From Rhizobium phaseoli (GTDB lineage: Bacteria; Pseudomonadota; Alphaproteobacteria; Rhizobiales; Rhizobiaceae), in assembly GCF_003985125.1 (NCBI RefSeq), contig NZ_ML133565.1, positions 558,001 through 622,000 on the forward strand: a stretch of DNA of 64,000 nt, read 5' to 3'. Below the pieces are notes generated by a model. That model had not been told where the DNA came from. It made no database searches and saw only the letters and a program-made list of their open reading frames with translations. Positions 16,685 through 27,178 of this stretch are shown in pieces. The first letter of the stretch is position 1, and each line of letters opens with the position of its first letter. The translations under genes and the position numbers were made by a program.

Positions 16685-18322
16685 ATGACTTTTGATCAAT
16701 CGGATAAAACCAATCTATCGCGCCGCAACGCGCTGAAGCTCGGCATTGCCGCCGGCGTCGGGCTGACCGTGTTCGGGATGAATGCCCGCATCGTGCTGGC
16801 CGATGAAGGCCAGGTCCTGAAGGTCGCCCATCCGGCCTTCGACCAGGACTGGTCGCCGCTGCGTGGCGGCGGCAGAACCTTCCGCTGGAACTCGATCTGG
16901 TGGGCTTCGCCGATGTATTTCGACAGTCAGGGCAATATCAAGCCCTACGTCTTCACCAGCTGGGAATCGGCCGACAATACCGTCTGGACCTTCAAGATCG
17001 ACCCGAAGGCCGTCTTCTCCGACGGCAGCAAGATCACCTCGGCCGACGTCAAGGGATCGTGGGAAGTCGCCTCGATGCCCAACACCAAGAGCCAGCGCGC
17101 CGACCAGGTGCTGAGCAAGGTCAAGGGTTATGCCGAAATCGCCGCCGGCTCGGGCAATGAGCTGACCGGGGTCGCGACGCCCGACGAGGGGACGGTGGTC
17201 GTGACGCTCGCCGCCGCCGATCCGATCTTCTTCATGCGCCTCGCCAACCATATCGCTCCGATCACCAAGGCGTCGCAGTCGCGCGGCAGCGACGGCGAGG
17301 AAATCATCGACTGGTACAAGCCGGAGAACAAGCCGGTTTTCTCCGGCCCGTTCAAGCTGACGAGCATCGATATCGATGCCGGCAAGATCACCTTCGAGCC
17401 GAATGAGAAATTCTTCGGGCCGAAGCCGAAGCTTGCCCGCATCGACATCACCTCGATCGAGGATAATGTCACTGCGACGTCGCTGATCAAGTCCGGCGAG
17501 TTCAACGCCCATACCGAGCTTGTCACCTCGACGATCATTCAGGATCTCGGCCCGGAATTCTCGGCCGGCCCGCTGATCCCGACCAGCCAGCACTTCTGGT
17601 TCAACACTTCCCGCGCGCCGATGGACGATCCGAAGGTGCGCCAGGCGCTGATCATGGCGGTCGATCGCGACGGCCTGTTCAAGGCGTCCTATCCGGATGG
17701 CCCCCACAAGAAGGCCGACCAGATCCTCAACTCGGTGCCCGGCGCTGACAATTCCGGCTTCGAGCCTTTTCCCTATGATCCGGCAGCCGCCAAGAAGCTG
17801 CTTGCCGAATCGAGCTATGGCGGGCCCGAGCGCCTGCCGAAGCTCCTGTTCGTCGGCATCTCGGCGCCGGCCATTCAGGCCGCTGCCCAGTTCATCGCCG
17901 AGCAATGGCGCCAGAACCTCGGCATCACGGCCGTCGACATGAAGCCGCAGCAGGACGCCTATGCCGGTCCGGATCAGAACTCGGTCCAGATCTTCCGCGA
18001 CGACGTCGGCACCCGTGTTCCCGACGCTGTTTCCTATCTGGCGGGCAGCATCGCCTCGACCTCGTCGAACGCGCAGAACAAGCTCGGCGGATACAAGAAC
18101 GACAAGGTCGACAGCGCCCTTGCCGAAGCGGCGACCAAGGCTGCGGACGATCCGCAGCGCGTTGCTCTCGCCCAGGAGGCCCAGAAGGCGTTCCGCGAGG
18201 ATTGGGCCCTCATTCCATGGTATTCTCAGGCGATGTCGCGCTGGGCCACCAAGGAGGTCAAGGGCATGGAGAAGAACCTCGACTGGCAGATCGCCGAACC
18301 CTGGAACATTTCCATCGGTTGA
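16685..18322 (+). CDS. Peptide/oligo-type ABC transporter substrate-binding protein
   Basis: A 545-residue SBP_bac_5 (DppA/OppA-type) binding protein. The N-terminus carries a twin-arginine motif, SRRNALKLG, followed by a hydrophobic stretch ending near VLADEG, so export by Tat is likely. Family features include DPKVRQALIMAVDRDGLFKA around residue 318. Despite the name, such proteins also bind oligosaccharides and sugar acids, and the context with an acid-sugar kinase suggests that here. GGGAGGAA at 16674-16681 supports ATG 16685 rather than the open extension from 16622. First gene of a seven-gene plus-strand operon. Confidence 0.86.
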   Translation: MTFDQSDKTNLSRRNALKLGIAAGVGLTVFGMNARIVLADEGQVLKVAHPAFDQDWSPLRGGGRTFRWNSIWWASPMYFDSQGNIKPYVFTSWESADNTVWTFKIDPKAVFSDGSKITSADVKGSWEVASMPNTKSQRADQVLSKVKGYAEIAAGSGNELTGVATPDEGTVVVTLAAADPIFFMRLANHIAPITKASQSRGSDGEEIIDWYKPENKPVFSGPFKLTSIDIDAGKITFEPNEKFFGPKPKLARIDITSIEDNVTATSLIKSGEFNAHTELVTSTIIQDLGPEFSAGPLIPTSQHFWFNTSRAPMDDPKVRQALIMAVDRDGLFKASYPDGPHKKADQILNSVPGADNSGFEPFPYDPAAAKKLLAESSYGGPERLPKLLFVGISAPAIQAAAQFIAEQWRQNLGITAVDMKPQQDAYAGPDQNSVQIFRDDVGTRVPDAVSYLAGSIASTSSNAQNKLGGYKNDKVDSALAEAATKAADDPQRVALAQEAQKAFREDWALIPWYSQAMSRWATKEVKGMEKNLDWQIAEPWNISIG

Positions 18323-18446
18323 TTGGGAATTATCGTTCCTGGCAACAAGCGCGCGAAGGCTGCAAGGCCTTCGCGCAAGTTTCAAGACGAAGAGATGCGA
18401 TCTGGCTTCAGGGGTGGACCGCATCGACAACAGGTGGGAGGTGGCC

Positions 18447-19403
18447 TTGCTGCGCTACGTGCTAACCCGGTTCGCCATCTGGATTCCGTCCGTTCTCGTG
18501 GTGATGCTGGCCGTCTACGCGCTGGCCTTCTACGGCGCCGGCGATCCGATCAAGCTCATCTTCCTGCGCGCGCCGGGCGACGTCGCCTACAATCCGCAGC
18601 GCATCGAGGCCATCCGCGAAAGTGCGGGGCTCAACAGGCCCTTCATCGAACAGTTCGGCCTTTACATCTGGAACCTGCTACACGGTCAGTTCGGCAATTC
18701 GCTGACATCGGGCCGCGCCGTCTGGGCGATGGTCTCGGCTGCCGCCCCGGTCTCGTTCCAGCTTGCCCTCTGCGCCATCATCCTGACGGCTGTCGTCGCG
18801 ATCCCGCTCGGCATGATCGCCGCGCTGAACCAGAATTCGCGCCTCGACTATGCCATTCTGGGCTCGGCGCTCTTCCTCTGGGCGATCCCCGCCTATGTCG
18901 CAGGTCCCTTGCTGATGGTCGGCCTGATCGTGCTCTTGCCGGGCGCAAGCGTGCCCTATGGCTGGGGCGGTGTCTTCGATGTCCGCATCCTGCTGCCGCT
19001 GCTCGTGCTTTCCTTCCAGCCGATCGCGCTGATCGTGCGCCAGACCCGCGCCGCCGTCATCGAGGTGCTGTCGGAGGATTTCGTTCGCACCGCCCGCGCC
19101 AAGGGCGTGCCCGAGATTGTCGTGGCGCTGCGCCATATCCTGCGGCCGGTGCTGACGCCTGTCGTGACCCAGCTCGGCCTGATCATGATCACCATCGTCA
19201 ATGGCGCCATCTTCGTCGAACTCGTCTTCGGCCTGCCGGGTCTCGGCCGCCTAACGGTGCAGGCGCTGATCAATTCCGATTATCCCGTCATCCTGGCGAT
19301 CACGCTGATCGGATCGTTCCTGGTGATGGTGTCGAACCTCCTGGTGGACGTGCTCTATCCGCTGCTCGATCCGCGCGCCAACGATTCAAGAAGGAGCCGC
19401 TGA
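18447..19403 (+). CDS. Peptide-type ABC transporter permease (DppB-like)
   Basis: A 318-residue inner-membrane permease with the DppB layout: N-terminal helix RFAIWIPSVLVVMLAVYALA, a periplasmic segment with RIEAIRESAGLNRPFIEQFG, then five more helices. The coupling loop is near FVRTARAKGVPEIVVALRHI. A TTG at 18447 is the best start: GGGAGG (18436-18441) sits at the right distance and the protein then begins MLRYVLTRF, as usual for the family. The frame is open far upstream over the previous gene, but that part is not protein-like. It follows the binding-protein gene by 124 bp. Confidence 0.83.
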   Translation: MLRYVLTRFAIWIPSVLVVMLAVYALAFYGAGDPIKLIFLRAPGDVAYNPQRIEAIRESAGLNRPFIEQFGLYIWNLLHGQFGNSLTSGRAVWAMVSAAAPVSFQLALCAIILTAVVAIPLGMIAALNQNSRLDYAILGSALFLWAIPAYVAGPLLMVGLIVLLPGASVPYGWGGVFDVRILLPLLVLSFQPIALIVRQTRAAVIEVLSEDFVRTARAKGVPEIVVALRHILRPVLTPVVTQLGLIMITIVNGAIFVELVFGLPGLGRLTVQALINSDYPVILAITLIGSFLVMVSNLLVDVLYPLLDPRANDSRRSR

Positions 19404-19405
19404 CC

Positions 19406-20361
19406 ATGTCCGCAATCCCTCTTTCCACCACCGAGACCATCGAGGAGCCGCCGGTCAGCCTGTGGCGCGACGCCTGGCATCGGCTGCGGCGCAACAAGCT
19501 CGCCGTCTTCGGCCTCATCGTCGTCCTGATCCTCGCTTTCACCGCGATCTTCGGGCCGTATCTCACGCCCTATGATTATCTCAGCCAGGACCTCAACGCG
19601 CGCAACGCGCTGCCGTCGATGAGCCACCTCTTCGGAACCGACGACCTCGGCCGGGACGTCTTCAGCCGCGTCGTCTTCGGCACGCGGACCGCCTTCCTCG
19701 TCGCCGTCATCGTCACCTTCTTCGCCGTGCTGATCGGCCTCACGCTCGGCGCGGTCGCCGGCTTCTTCGGCAATCCCTTCGACCGCGCCATCATGTGGCT
19801 GACCGACGTCACGATGTCGGTGCCTAACCTGCTGCTCGTCGTCGTCATCAATGCCTCGCTGAAATCGCCGATCACTCGCTGGATGGAAGCGCGTTATCTC
19901 GAGACTCTCAATCCTTTCTACCGCCAGACGATATGGGTGGATTTCATCCTCGTCTTCGGGTCAATGGCGCTGATCTCCTGGCCGCCCTATGCCCGTCTGG
20001 TGCGCGCCCAGGTTTTGTCGATCCGCAGCAGGCCTTATATCACCGCTGCCCAGGCGCTCGGCCTGTCGAACTGGGTCATCATCAAGCGCTATGTCGTACC
20101 GAATGCACTCGGGCCGCTGATCGTCTCGGTCAGCGCCGGTCTCGGCACGGCGATGGTGCTGGAAAGCGCCTTCAGCTTCCTCGGCGTCGGGGTCAACCCG
20201 CCGACGCCGAGCTGGGGCAACATGATCTCGGACGGCCTTCGCGTCTGGCAGCATTATCCGCATCTTCTCGCCGCTCCGGCGGCCGTGCTCGGCCTTGCCT
20301 CGGTTGCCTTCAGCTTCCTCGGCGACGGCCTCAACGATGCTCTCAATCCGCGGGGCAGCAA

Positions 20362-20365
<4 letters not shown>
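19406..20365 (+). CDS. Peptide-type ABC transporter permease (DppC-like)
   Basis: A 319-residue permease partner of the DppB-like protein. It has the N-terminal OppC_N segment (RDAWHRLRRNKLAVFGLIVV) followed by the GTDDLGRDVFSRVVFGTRTA signature typical of DppC. The coupling loop is YITAAQALGLSNWVIIKRYV. AAGGAG at 19391-19396 serves ATG 19406, 2 bp after the previous stop. The stop overlaps the next start (ATGA), showing tight coupling. The 361 open codons upstream are an out-of-frame shadow of the first permease. Confidence 0.86.
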
Positions 20366-21368
<1,003 letters not shown>

Positions 21369-21369
<1 letters not shown>

Positions 21370-22361
21370 TGGCTGCTCAACCGCTGCTCAAGGTCGAAAA
21401 CCTGGTCAAGCATTTCCACGTCAAGCTCGGCGCCTTCGGCGAACGCGCGGCGACCGTTTACGCGCTCGACAATGTCGATCTCGACATCATGGAGGGCGAG
21501 ACGCTGAGCCTCGTCGGTGAATCCGGCTGCGGCAAATCGACGACCGGCTTCACCATCCTCAATCTCTACAAGGCGACCAGCGGCAGGGTCGTCTACAAGG
21601 GACAGGACCTCGCCACACTCGACGAGAGGCAGATGCGGCCCTTCCGCCGCGACTTGCAGATCGTCTTTCAGGATCCCTATTCGACGCTCAATCCGCGCAT
21701 GACGGTGGGCGAGGCGATTGGCGAGCCGATCCTCTTTCACAAGCTTTGCACCAAGGCCGAGCTGAAGGACAAGGTCGCGGCGCTGCTCAGCGATGTCGGC
21801 CTGCCCACGCGGTTTGCCCAGCGTTACCCGCACGAGCTCTCCGGCGGCCAGCGCCAGCGCGTCGTCATCGCGCGCGCCCTTGCCTGCCAGCCGAAATTCA
21901 TCGTCTGCGACGAGGCGATCTCTGCGCTCGACGTGTCGATCCAGGCGCAGATCATCAACCTTCTGCTCGACCTGCAGGAGAAATACGGACTGACTTACCT
22001 CTTCATCGCCCATGACCTCGCGGTAGTGCGCCATATCAGCACCCGCGTCGGCGTCATGTATCTCGGGCGGCTCGCCGAGCTTGCGACCCGCGAGGAGCTG
22101 TTCGACAATCCGCTGCATCCCTATACCAGGGCGCTATTGTCGGCCGTTCCGGAGACCGATCCGGAGCATGAGCGCACCCGCCAGCGCCAGATCCTGCAGG
22201 GCGACGTGCCGAGCCCGCTGAACCCGCCCTCCGGCTGCCGTTTCCACACGCGCTGCCCGATCGCGATGGATGTCTGCAGCAAGGTCATACCCGTCTGGAA
22301 GGAGGCCAAGGCCGGCCATCTTGTCGCCTGCCACGCCGTCAATACGGACGAGATCGCATGA
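21369..22361 (+). CDS. Peptide-type ABC transporter ATP-binding protein (DppF-like)
   Basis: A 330-residue second ATPase, with Walker [13 protein letters not shown]-loop [14 protein letters not shown], signature LSGGQRQR, Walker [13 protein letters not shown] and switch histidine in [11 protein letters not shown]. The DppF-type C-terminal extension with cysteines ([15 protein letters not shown]) is present. ATG 21369 overlaps the previous stop (TGATG); a GTG three bases earlier is an alternative. Its stop overlaps the acid-sugar kinase start by 4 bp, tying transport directly to the catabolic kinase. Confidence 0.9.
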
Positions 22362-23419
22362 CGCTGAAGGCCGCGATCATCGCCGACGATCTGACGGGGG
22401 CGCTTGATACCGGCACCCCCTTCGTTGCGGCCGGCCTCTCGGTCGCCGTCGCCGTCGATGTCGGTGCGGCGCAGGATGCGATCGCCACCGGCTGCGATGT
22501 CGTCGTCGTCAATACCGCCTCGCGCGCGCTGCGCGGGCATGAAGCCGCCGAAAGGGTCCTGTCGGCGGCCGGGAAATTTCGCGACGTGAAGCCCGGCGTG
22601 GTCATGAAGAAGATCGACTCCCGGCTGAAGGGCAATGTTGCGGCGGAAAGCCTGGCGCTGGCGGATGCGCTCGGCCTGAAGAATATTCTCGTGGCGCCCG
22701 CCATTCCCGATCAGGAGCGCCTGACCTACCGGGGCTGTGTCGTCGGCCGTGGCGTCAACAAGCCGCTGCCGATCGCCGATCTGTTCGAGGGCCGCGCGGA
22801 CAATGTCGTCGTCGCCGATGCCGAGGGCGATGCCGATCTCGATCAGATCGTCGCGGGTCATGTCTGGCTGACGACGCTCGCCGTCGGTGCGCGCGGCCTC
22901 GGTGCGGCATTTGCCCGCCGCCTCGGCGAAACCGAGCGGTCGATGGCGGAATATGTAGCGACCCCGCGCACTCTGTTTGCCTTCGGTTCGCGCGATCCGA
23001 TCACCGCCGCCCAGATGAACCGGCTCGAAGCCTCCGGCGCCTTGCGTATGGTGGTGGACGCGCCGATGGGGCAGATCGAATGCGGGGAGGGCCTGGCGCT
23101 GCCGGTGCTGCTGCGCTGCACCGGCGATATGACGGCAGATGCGGCCCTCGTCGCCCATGACTTTGCGGCAGGCGTCAAAAGAGTGATCGACGATACCCGG
23201 CCCGATATGCTGATGGTCGGCGGCGGCGATACGGCGCTGGCCATCCTCCATGCGCTTGACGTGAAGGTGCTCACACCGAAGGGCGAAATCGAGGCCGGTA
23301 TTCCGTGGTTCGATGTCGCGGCAGCCGACGGGCGGCCTTTTCGGTGCGCCGTCAAGTCGGGGGGCTTCGGCAAGCCTGATAGTTTGCTAAGACTGGTTCT
23401 TCGGAATCAGGCGGCATAG
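22358..23419 (+). CDS. Four-carbon acid sugar kinase family protein (DUF1537)
   Basis: A 353-residue member of the DUF1537 kinases, which phosphorylate C4 acid sugars such as D-threonate and D-erythronate with ATP. The N-terminal substrate domain has ADDLTGALDTG (residues 9-19) and KKIDSRLKGN; the C-terminal nucleotide domain has MLMVGGGDTALAIL and SGGFGKPDSL. It is shorter than typical members of about 420 residues, mainly in the central linker. With PdxA2 it would give the two-step route to DHAP. Acid sugar identity is not determinable here. Its start overlaps the DppF stop (ATGA). Confidence 0.83.
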   Translation: MTLKAAIIADDLTGALDTGTPFVAAGLSVAVAVDVGAAQDAIATGCDVVVVNTASRALRGHEAAERVLSAAGKFRDVKPGVVMKKIDSRLKGNVAAESLALADALGLKNILVAPAIPDQERLTYRGCVVGRGVNKPLPIADLFEGRADNVVVADAEGDADLDQIVAGHVWLTTLAVGARGLGAAFARRLGETERSMAEYVATPRTLFAFGSRDPITAAQMNRLEASGALRMVVDAPMGQIECGEGLALPVLLRCTGDMTADAALVAHDFAAGVKRVIDDTRPDMLMVGGGDTALAILHALDVKVLTPKGEIEAGIPWFDVAAADGRPFRCAVKSGGFGKPDSLLRLVLRNQAA

Positions 23420-23443
23420 AATGATACCGTCGGGGAGAATGAC

Positions 23444-24208
23444 GTGACTGAAGCGAATGGCGAATCTTTGAACGCGGAAGTCGGCCCGCCGGGCAAGCCC
23501 GAACGCGGCAAGGCCGTCAAGCTGGTCGATCGCGTCTTCGACCAGCTGCTCGAGCGGATCCGCGGCGGAAACTATCCGCCGGATTCACGCCTTCCGGGCG
23601 AACACGAACTTGCCTCGATGCTCGGTGTATCCCGGCCGATCGTTCGCGACGCGCTGGCGCGCCTGCGCGACCAGGGCATCGTCTATGCCCGCCAGGGGGC
23701 AGGCACCTTCGTCAGCGCGCATGGATCGCCGACGACGCAGCTCGCCTATTCGCCTGTCAAGACCATTGCCGATATTCAGCGCTGCTACGAATTCCGCCTG
23801 ACCATCGAACCGGCCGCCGCCTATTTCGCCGCCAAGCGCCGTAATGAGCAGGCGATCCAGAAGATCGCCAGCGCTCTTGCGGATCTGCGCGAGGCGACCA
23901 GCCACCAGCTTCACCGCACCGATGCCGATTTCATTTTCCATCGCGCCGTGACCGAGGCTGCCAACAACCATTATTACACCGCCTCGATCGATGCGCTGAA
24001 AGCCCATATCGCCGTCGGCATGCATCTGCACGGCCTCTCCCTGCTCGGCCCCCGTCAGGGGCTAGAGCAGGTCTATGAAGAGCATAACGCCATCTACAAG
24101 GCGATCGCCGATGGCCGCGCCGATGATGCGCAAAGGCTGATGAAGGCGCATCTCGAGGGCTCCCGAGACCGTCTGTTTGAGGGCAGGGCGCTCGATCTGT
24201 CCTTCTGA
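23444..24208 (+). CDS. GntR-family transcriptional regulator, FadR (FCD) subfamily
   Basis: A 254-residue regulator. The winged HTH spans about residues 25-90, with LPGEHELASMLGVSRPIVRD as recognition region and ARQGAGTFVS as wing. The C-terminal all-helical FCD domain contains the metal/ligand residues typical of the subfamily (EFRLTIEPAAA, DADFIFHRAV, EEHNAIYKAI with the following HL). It starts with GTG 23444 preceded by GGGGAGA, 24 bp after the kinase stop, so it is the last gene of the importer operon. It is the probable local regulator, with TTATTGTAA or the 16476 inverted repeat as candidate sites. Confidence 0.88.
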   Translation: MTEANGESLNAEVGPPGKPERGKAVKLVDRVFDQLLERIRGGNYPPDSRLPGEHELASMLGVSRPIVRDALARLRDQGIVYARQGAGTFVSAHGSPTTQLAYSPVKTIADIQRCYEFRLTIEPAAAYFAAKRRNEQAIQKIASALADLREATSHQLHRTDADFIFHRAVTEAANNHYYTASIDALKAHIAVGMHLHGLSLLGPRQGLEQVYEEHNAIYKAIADGRADDAQRLMKAHLEGSRDRLFEGRALDLSF

Positions 24209-24244
24209 GACCGTGAGACGTCGGCTTCGCGAATAGGTCGAGGC

Positions 24245-26029
24245 CTATCGCCGCGACAAGATTCCGGCAAAGAGCTGACGGAAGGTCCCGGCGATCACGC
24301 CGGCTTCATGTGAATCTCCGGTCATCAGGGCCGAGGTGATCTTCCGCATCTGCTCGAAGGTGATATGCGGCGGCAGCGGCGGCACTTCGGGATCTGTCTT
24401 CACTTCGAGAATGACGGGGCAGTCGGCGGCCAGAGCTTCTTCCCAAGCGGCGCCGAGTTGATCTGGTCGGTCGACGAAGATGCCGCGGAGCCCGATAAGC
24501 TCGGCGAATTTGTGATAGCGCAGATCTGGAATGGACTGTGACGCATCAAATTTCGGGTCGCCTTCCATCACCCGCTGTTCCCAGGTCACCTGGTTCAAAT
24601 CCTGATTATTGAAGACGCAGACGACGAAGGTCGGATTGGTCCAGGCCTTCCAATATTTGGCTACGGTGATCATCTCTGCGAGGTTGTTCATCTGCATGGC
24701 GCCGTCGCCTACCAGGCCGACAACGGGGCGCTCGGGATGGGCGAATTTCGCGGCGATCGCATAGGGGACGGCAGCGCCCATCGAGGCCAGTCCGCCGGAC
24801 AACGACCCTTTCATCCCGCGGCGCATCTTGAGGTCGCGTGCGTACCAGTTCGCGCAGGAGCCGGAGTCGCTGGTGATAACGACGTTATCCGGCAACCGCA
24901 GCGAGAGCTCGCTGACGACGCGTTGCGGATTGACCGGATTTGCCTCGACATGCGCCCGCTCGTCCAACGTCTTCCACCAGGCGGCGACGTCTTTCTCGAC
25001 GGTTTCCCGCCAACTGCGATCGGGATTTTCGCGCAGCAGAGGCAAGAGCGCCCGCAGCGTTTCGGCTGCATCACCCGTCAGGCCGAGCTCCATGGGATAA
25101 CGCAGCGACAGCATATCGGGATTGATGTCGATCTGCACGCCGCGTGCCTGACCTTCCTCCGGCAGGAATTCGGAATAGGGAAAGCCGGAACCGATCATCA
25201 GCAGGGTGTCGCAGTCCCGCATGAGGTTCCATGAGGGTTCCGTCCCGAGAAGTCCGATCGAACCGGTTACCCAAGGGAGGTCGTCCGGCAGTGCCGCCTT
25301 GCCGAGCAAGGCTTTGGCGGCGCCAGCCTGAAGGCGGTCCGCCACCGCGATGACCTCGTCGGTGGCATGAAGTGCGCCGGCGCCGACGAGGATCGCCACC
25401 TTCTTTCCGGCGTTGAGGATATCGGCCGCAGCCTGAAGATCATCTCCATGCGGAAAGACCCTCGGTGGCCGGTAACCTGGGGCCGAATGGACTGTGCCGT
25501 GCTTTCGCGCGGGCTCCTCATAAGGCATTTCCTGCAGGTCATTCGGCAGGATGATCGCTGTCACCGTCTTGTTGGCGAGTGCGATGCGGACGGCTCGATC
25601 GATCAGATGACGCACTTGGGCGGGGGCTGAGGCCTGCTGCACGAAATCGCTCGCGACATCCTTGAAGAGGGCGGCGAGATCGAGCTCCTGCTGATAATGC
25701 CCGCCGAGCGCACGGCGCGCCTGCTGGCCAACGATGGCGAGAACCGGCTGATGGTCCATGCGGGCGTCGTAGAGACCGGTGATCAGATGGGTTGCGCCCG
25801 GTCCCGAGGTGGCGATGCAGACCCCGAGTTCGCCTGTGAATTTCGCATAGGCGGCGGCCATGAATGCCGCCATTTCTTCGTGTCGTGCCTGAATGAATTG
25901 CATCTTGTCGGACGCGCGGTGGAGCGCTCCGAAGACGCCATTGATGCCGTCGCCGGGATAGCCGAACATACGCTGTACGCCCCATTCGCCAAGCCGTGCC
26001 ACAATGAAATCGCCGACCGTTTTCGTCAT
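24245..26029 (-). CDS. Thiamine-diphosphate-dependent pyruvate oxidase/dehydrogenase (PoxB-like)
   Basis: A 594-residue TPP enzyme with the three usual domains. The PYR domain begins VGDFIVARLGEWGVQRMFGY and holds the catalytic glutamate in RHEEMAAFMAAAYAKFTGE; a central domain follows; the PP domain has the TPP/Mg motif VGDGAMQMNN ending in FNNQDLNQ. It resembles PoxB-type ubiquinone-linked pyruvate dehydrogenases, converting pyruvate to acetate and CO2, more than acetolactate synthases. ATG 26029 lies after GAGGA; open sequence further upstream is not conserved-looking. It is convergent with the GntR gene and lies downstream of stress-type genes, though no EcfG-type promoter is seen directly before it. 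Confidence 0.8.
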   Translation of the reverse strand: MTKTVGDFIVARLGEWGVQRMFGYPGDGINGVFGALHRASDKMQFIQARHEEMAAFMAAAYAKFTGELGVCIATSGPGATHLITGLYDARMDHQPVLAIVGQQARRALGGHYQQELDLAALFKDVASDFVQQASAPAQVRHLIDRAVRIALANKTVTAIILPNDLQEMPYEEPARKHGTVHSAPGYRPPRVFPHGDDLQAAADILNAGKKVAILVGAGALHATDEVIAVADRLQAGAAKALLGKAALPDDLPWVTGSIGLLGTEPSWNLMRDCDTLLMIGSGFPYSEFLPEEGQARGVQIDINPDMLSLRYPMELGLTGDAAETLRALLPLLRENPDRSWRETVEKDVAAWWKTLDERAHVEANPVNPQRVVSELSLRLPDNVVITSDSGSCANWYARDLKMRRGMKGSLSGGLASMGAAVPYAIAAKFAHPERPVVGLVGDGAMQMNNLAEMITVAKYWKAWTNPTFVVCVFNNQDLNQVTWEQRVMEGDPKFDASQSIPDLRYHKFAELIGLRGIFVDRPDQLGAAWEEALAADCPVILEVKTDPEVPPLPPHITFEQMRKITSALMTGDSHEAGVIAGTFRQLFAGILSRR

Positions 26030-26132
26030 GGAAAATATCCTCGTTTGCAGAATGGTGGTCGCACGAGCAGCTCGACCAAGGCATTGCGAGATCAGATCGC
26101 CGGGGTAACGATGGCTCCGCCTGTCGGCTCTT

Positions 26133-26396
26133 CTAGTGCCTGAGGCGCCCCCAGGACGGATCCCACACAACGTCTTCGACAAGATCGACAAAGATGGGAG
26201 CATGGCCGCGATGGGTCTCCGCCAGCTTGAAGGCTGCCTCAGGTTCCATTTCCTCCCCGGGAAAGATCGCATCGTCCTGGCCTATATCTGCGACCTTGCG
26301 GACGTAGCCTCTGATCTGGTTCCCCGATCGATAGAGTTTGACGACCAGCGAGCCGGGCGGTACGGCGCCCGCGGGATGGCTGATATATTCGTGCAT
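26133..26396 (-). CDS. Conserved-looking hypothetical protein, 87 residues
   Basis: A small soluble protein starting MHEYISHPAGAVPPGSLVVKL, with a predicted beta-rich N-terminus (VVKLYRSGNQIRGYVRKV) and an acidic middle (FPGEEMEPEAAF). GAGGAGG upstream of ATG 26396 supports translation. I do not recognise a family. It lies between the DUF4142 gene and the PoxB-like gene, all on the minus strand, with gaps of 153 and 103 bp, so it could be cotranscribed with them from the EcfG-type promoter at 27106-27130. Confidence 0.6.
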   Translation of the reverse strand: MHEYISHPAGAVPPGSLVVKLYRSGNQIRGYVRKVADIGQDDAIFPGEEMEPEAAFKLAETHRGHAPIFVDLVEDVVWDPSWGRLRH

Positions 26397-26549
26397 TCTT
26401 CGGCCTCCTCATTGGGATCCGCGCCAGCGGCCAAGTCCCGATGCTCCCGGTTCCCGTTTTCCGGAATCCGATCGGCGCAGAGTCGGTTCAATTCTGGATC
26501 GATCTCTGCGCCTCCGGCAGTTCCCGCGGCCTTACCCCTTGGTTCTCGG

Positions 26550-27077
26550 CTATTTATTGAGTTCTTGCGCCATCTGGAGATGGTGTTCCAGAGCAGGCCG
26601 CGTGCTTGCCGCCCACGCCTTGAGTTCCGGATTATTGCCTTCGTCGCCGTAGCGCTTGAAGAGATCGACCGCGTCTTCGTGGGCGGATTCCTGATCCGAG
26701 TGATATTGCTTGTTGAAGTCGTCACCCTTGAGGCCGTTCAGCTTGTCGAGCATGCTTTGCTGGTCCGAGGTCATTGCGTTCGGAACGGTGGCTTTGACCT
26801 TGCCGCCCGCTACCAGCGCCTTCAGTTCCTCGGTGGTTTTCTGGTGGTCGGTCAGCATCTGCTGCGCGAAGGCTTTGGTCGCGTCATCGCCGCGCTCGAC
26901 CGCGAGCTTGCTGGAGGCAATTTCGAACATATCGCTTGCGGCCGCCTCCTTGATGAAATCCTCCGTTTTCGGCGGCACGCCCATCAGGGAATTGACGCCG
27001 GTCTTTTCAGCTGCCGATTGTGCGAAAACGGGAACGGCGAGCGAAAGAGCGAGTGAGGCGATAACAAAGCGTTTCAT
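26550..27077 (-). CDS. DUF4142 domain protein, exported
   Basis: A 175-residue protein with a Sec signal peptide (MKRFVIASLALSLAVPVFAQS). The mature part is helical and matches the ferritin-like DUF4142 fold: DFIKEAAASDMFEIASSKLA, FAQQMLTDHQKTTEELKAL and a C-terminal HLQMAQELNK. The biochemical role of the family is unknown; members are common in stress regulons of rhizobia and are periplasmic. A second DUF4142 gene lies at 29227. A clear EcfG-type promoter (27106-27130) sits 29 bp upstream. Confidence 0.82.
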   Translation of the reverse strand: MKRFVIASLALSLAVPVFAQSAAEKTGVNSLMGVPPKTEDFIKEAAASDMFEIASSKLAVERGDDATKAFAQQMLTDHQKTTEELKALVAGGKVKATVPNAMTSDQQSMLDKLNGLKGDDFNKQYHSDQESAHEDAVDLFKRYGDEGNNPELKAWAASTRPALEHHLQMAQELNK

Positions 27078-27105
27078 ATGGATCTCCTGGGTTGATCATC
27101 CGCCA

Positions 27106-27130
27106 AACTTGCGGACGAGCCTTGAGTTCC
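27106..27130 (-). promoter_or_regulatory. EcfG-type promoter before the DUF4142 gene
   Basis: On the minus strand GGAAC (27130-27126), exactly 17 bases, then GTT (27108-27106), matching the alphaproteobacterial general-stress sigma factor consensus. The -10 lies 28 bp upstream of the ATG at 27077. Confidence 0.75.
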
Positions 27131-27178
27131 CGGCTATCGCCCACGACAGTGATCTCGGCCGCTTCAGCAGAGGCCGGC

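Noticed and set aside
16715..18430. Long minus-strand open frame of 571 codons opposite the binding-protein gene
   Set aside because: It is the antisense shadow of a clear family member, with no ribosome-binding site or recognisable domain. High GC content makes such shadows common here.
18323..19405. N-terminal extension of the DppC-like permease frame
   Set aside because: This part overlaps the DppB-like gene in another frame and is Arg-rich shadow sequence; ATG 19406 has a good ribosome-binding site and gives the normal family length.
26433..26454. GGAAC on the minus strand upstream of the 87-residue protein gene at 26396
   Set aside because: No GTT occurs at 16-18 bases; the nearest TT is at 15. 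It does not fit the strict pattern seen at the other sites.
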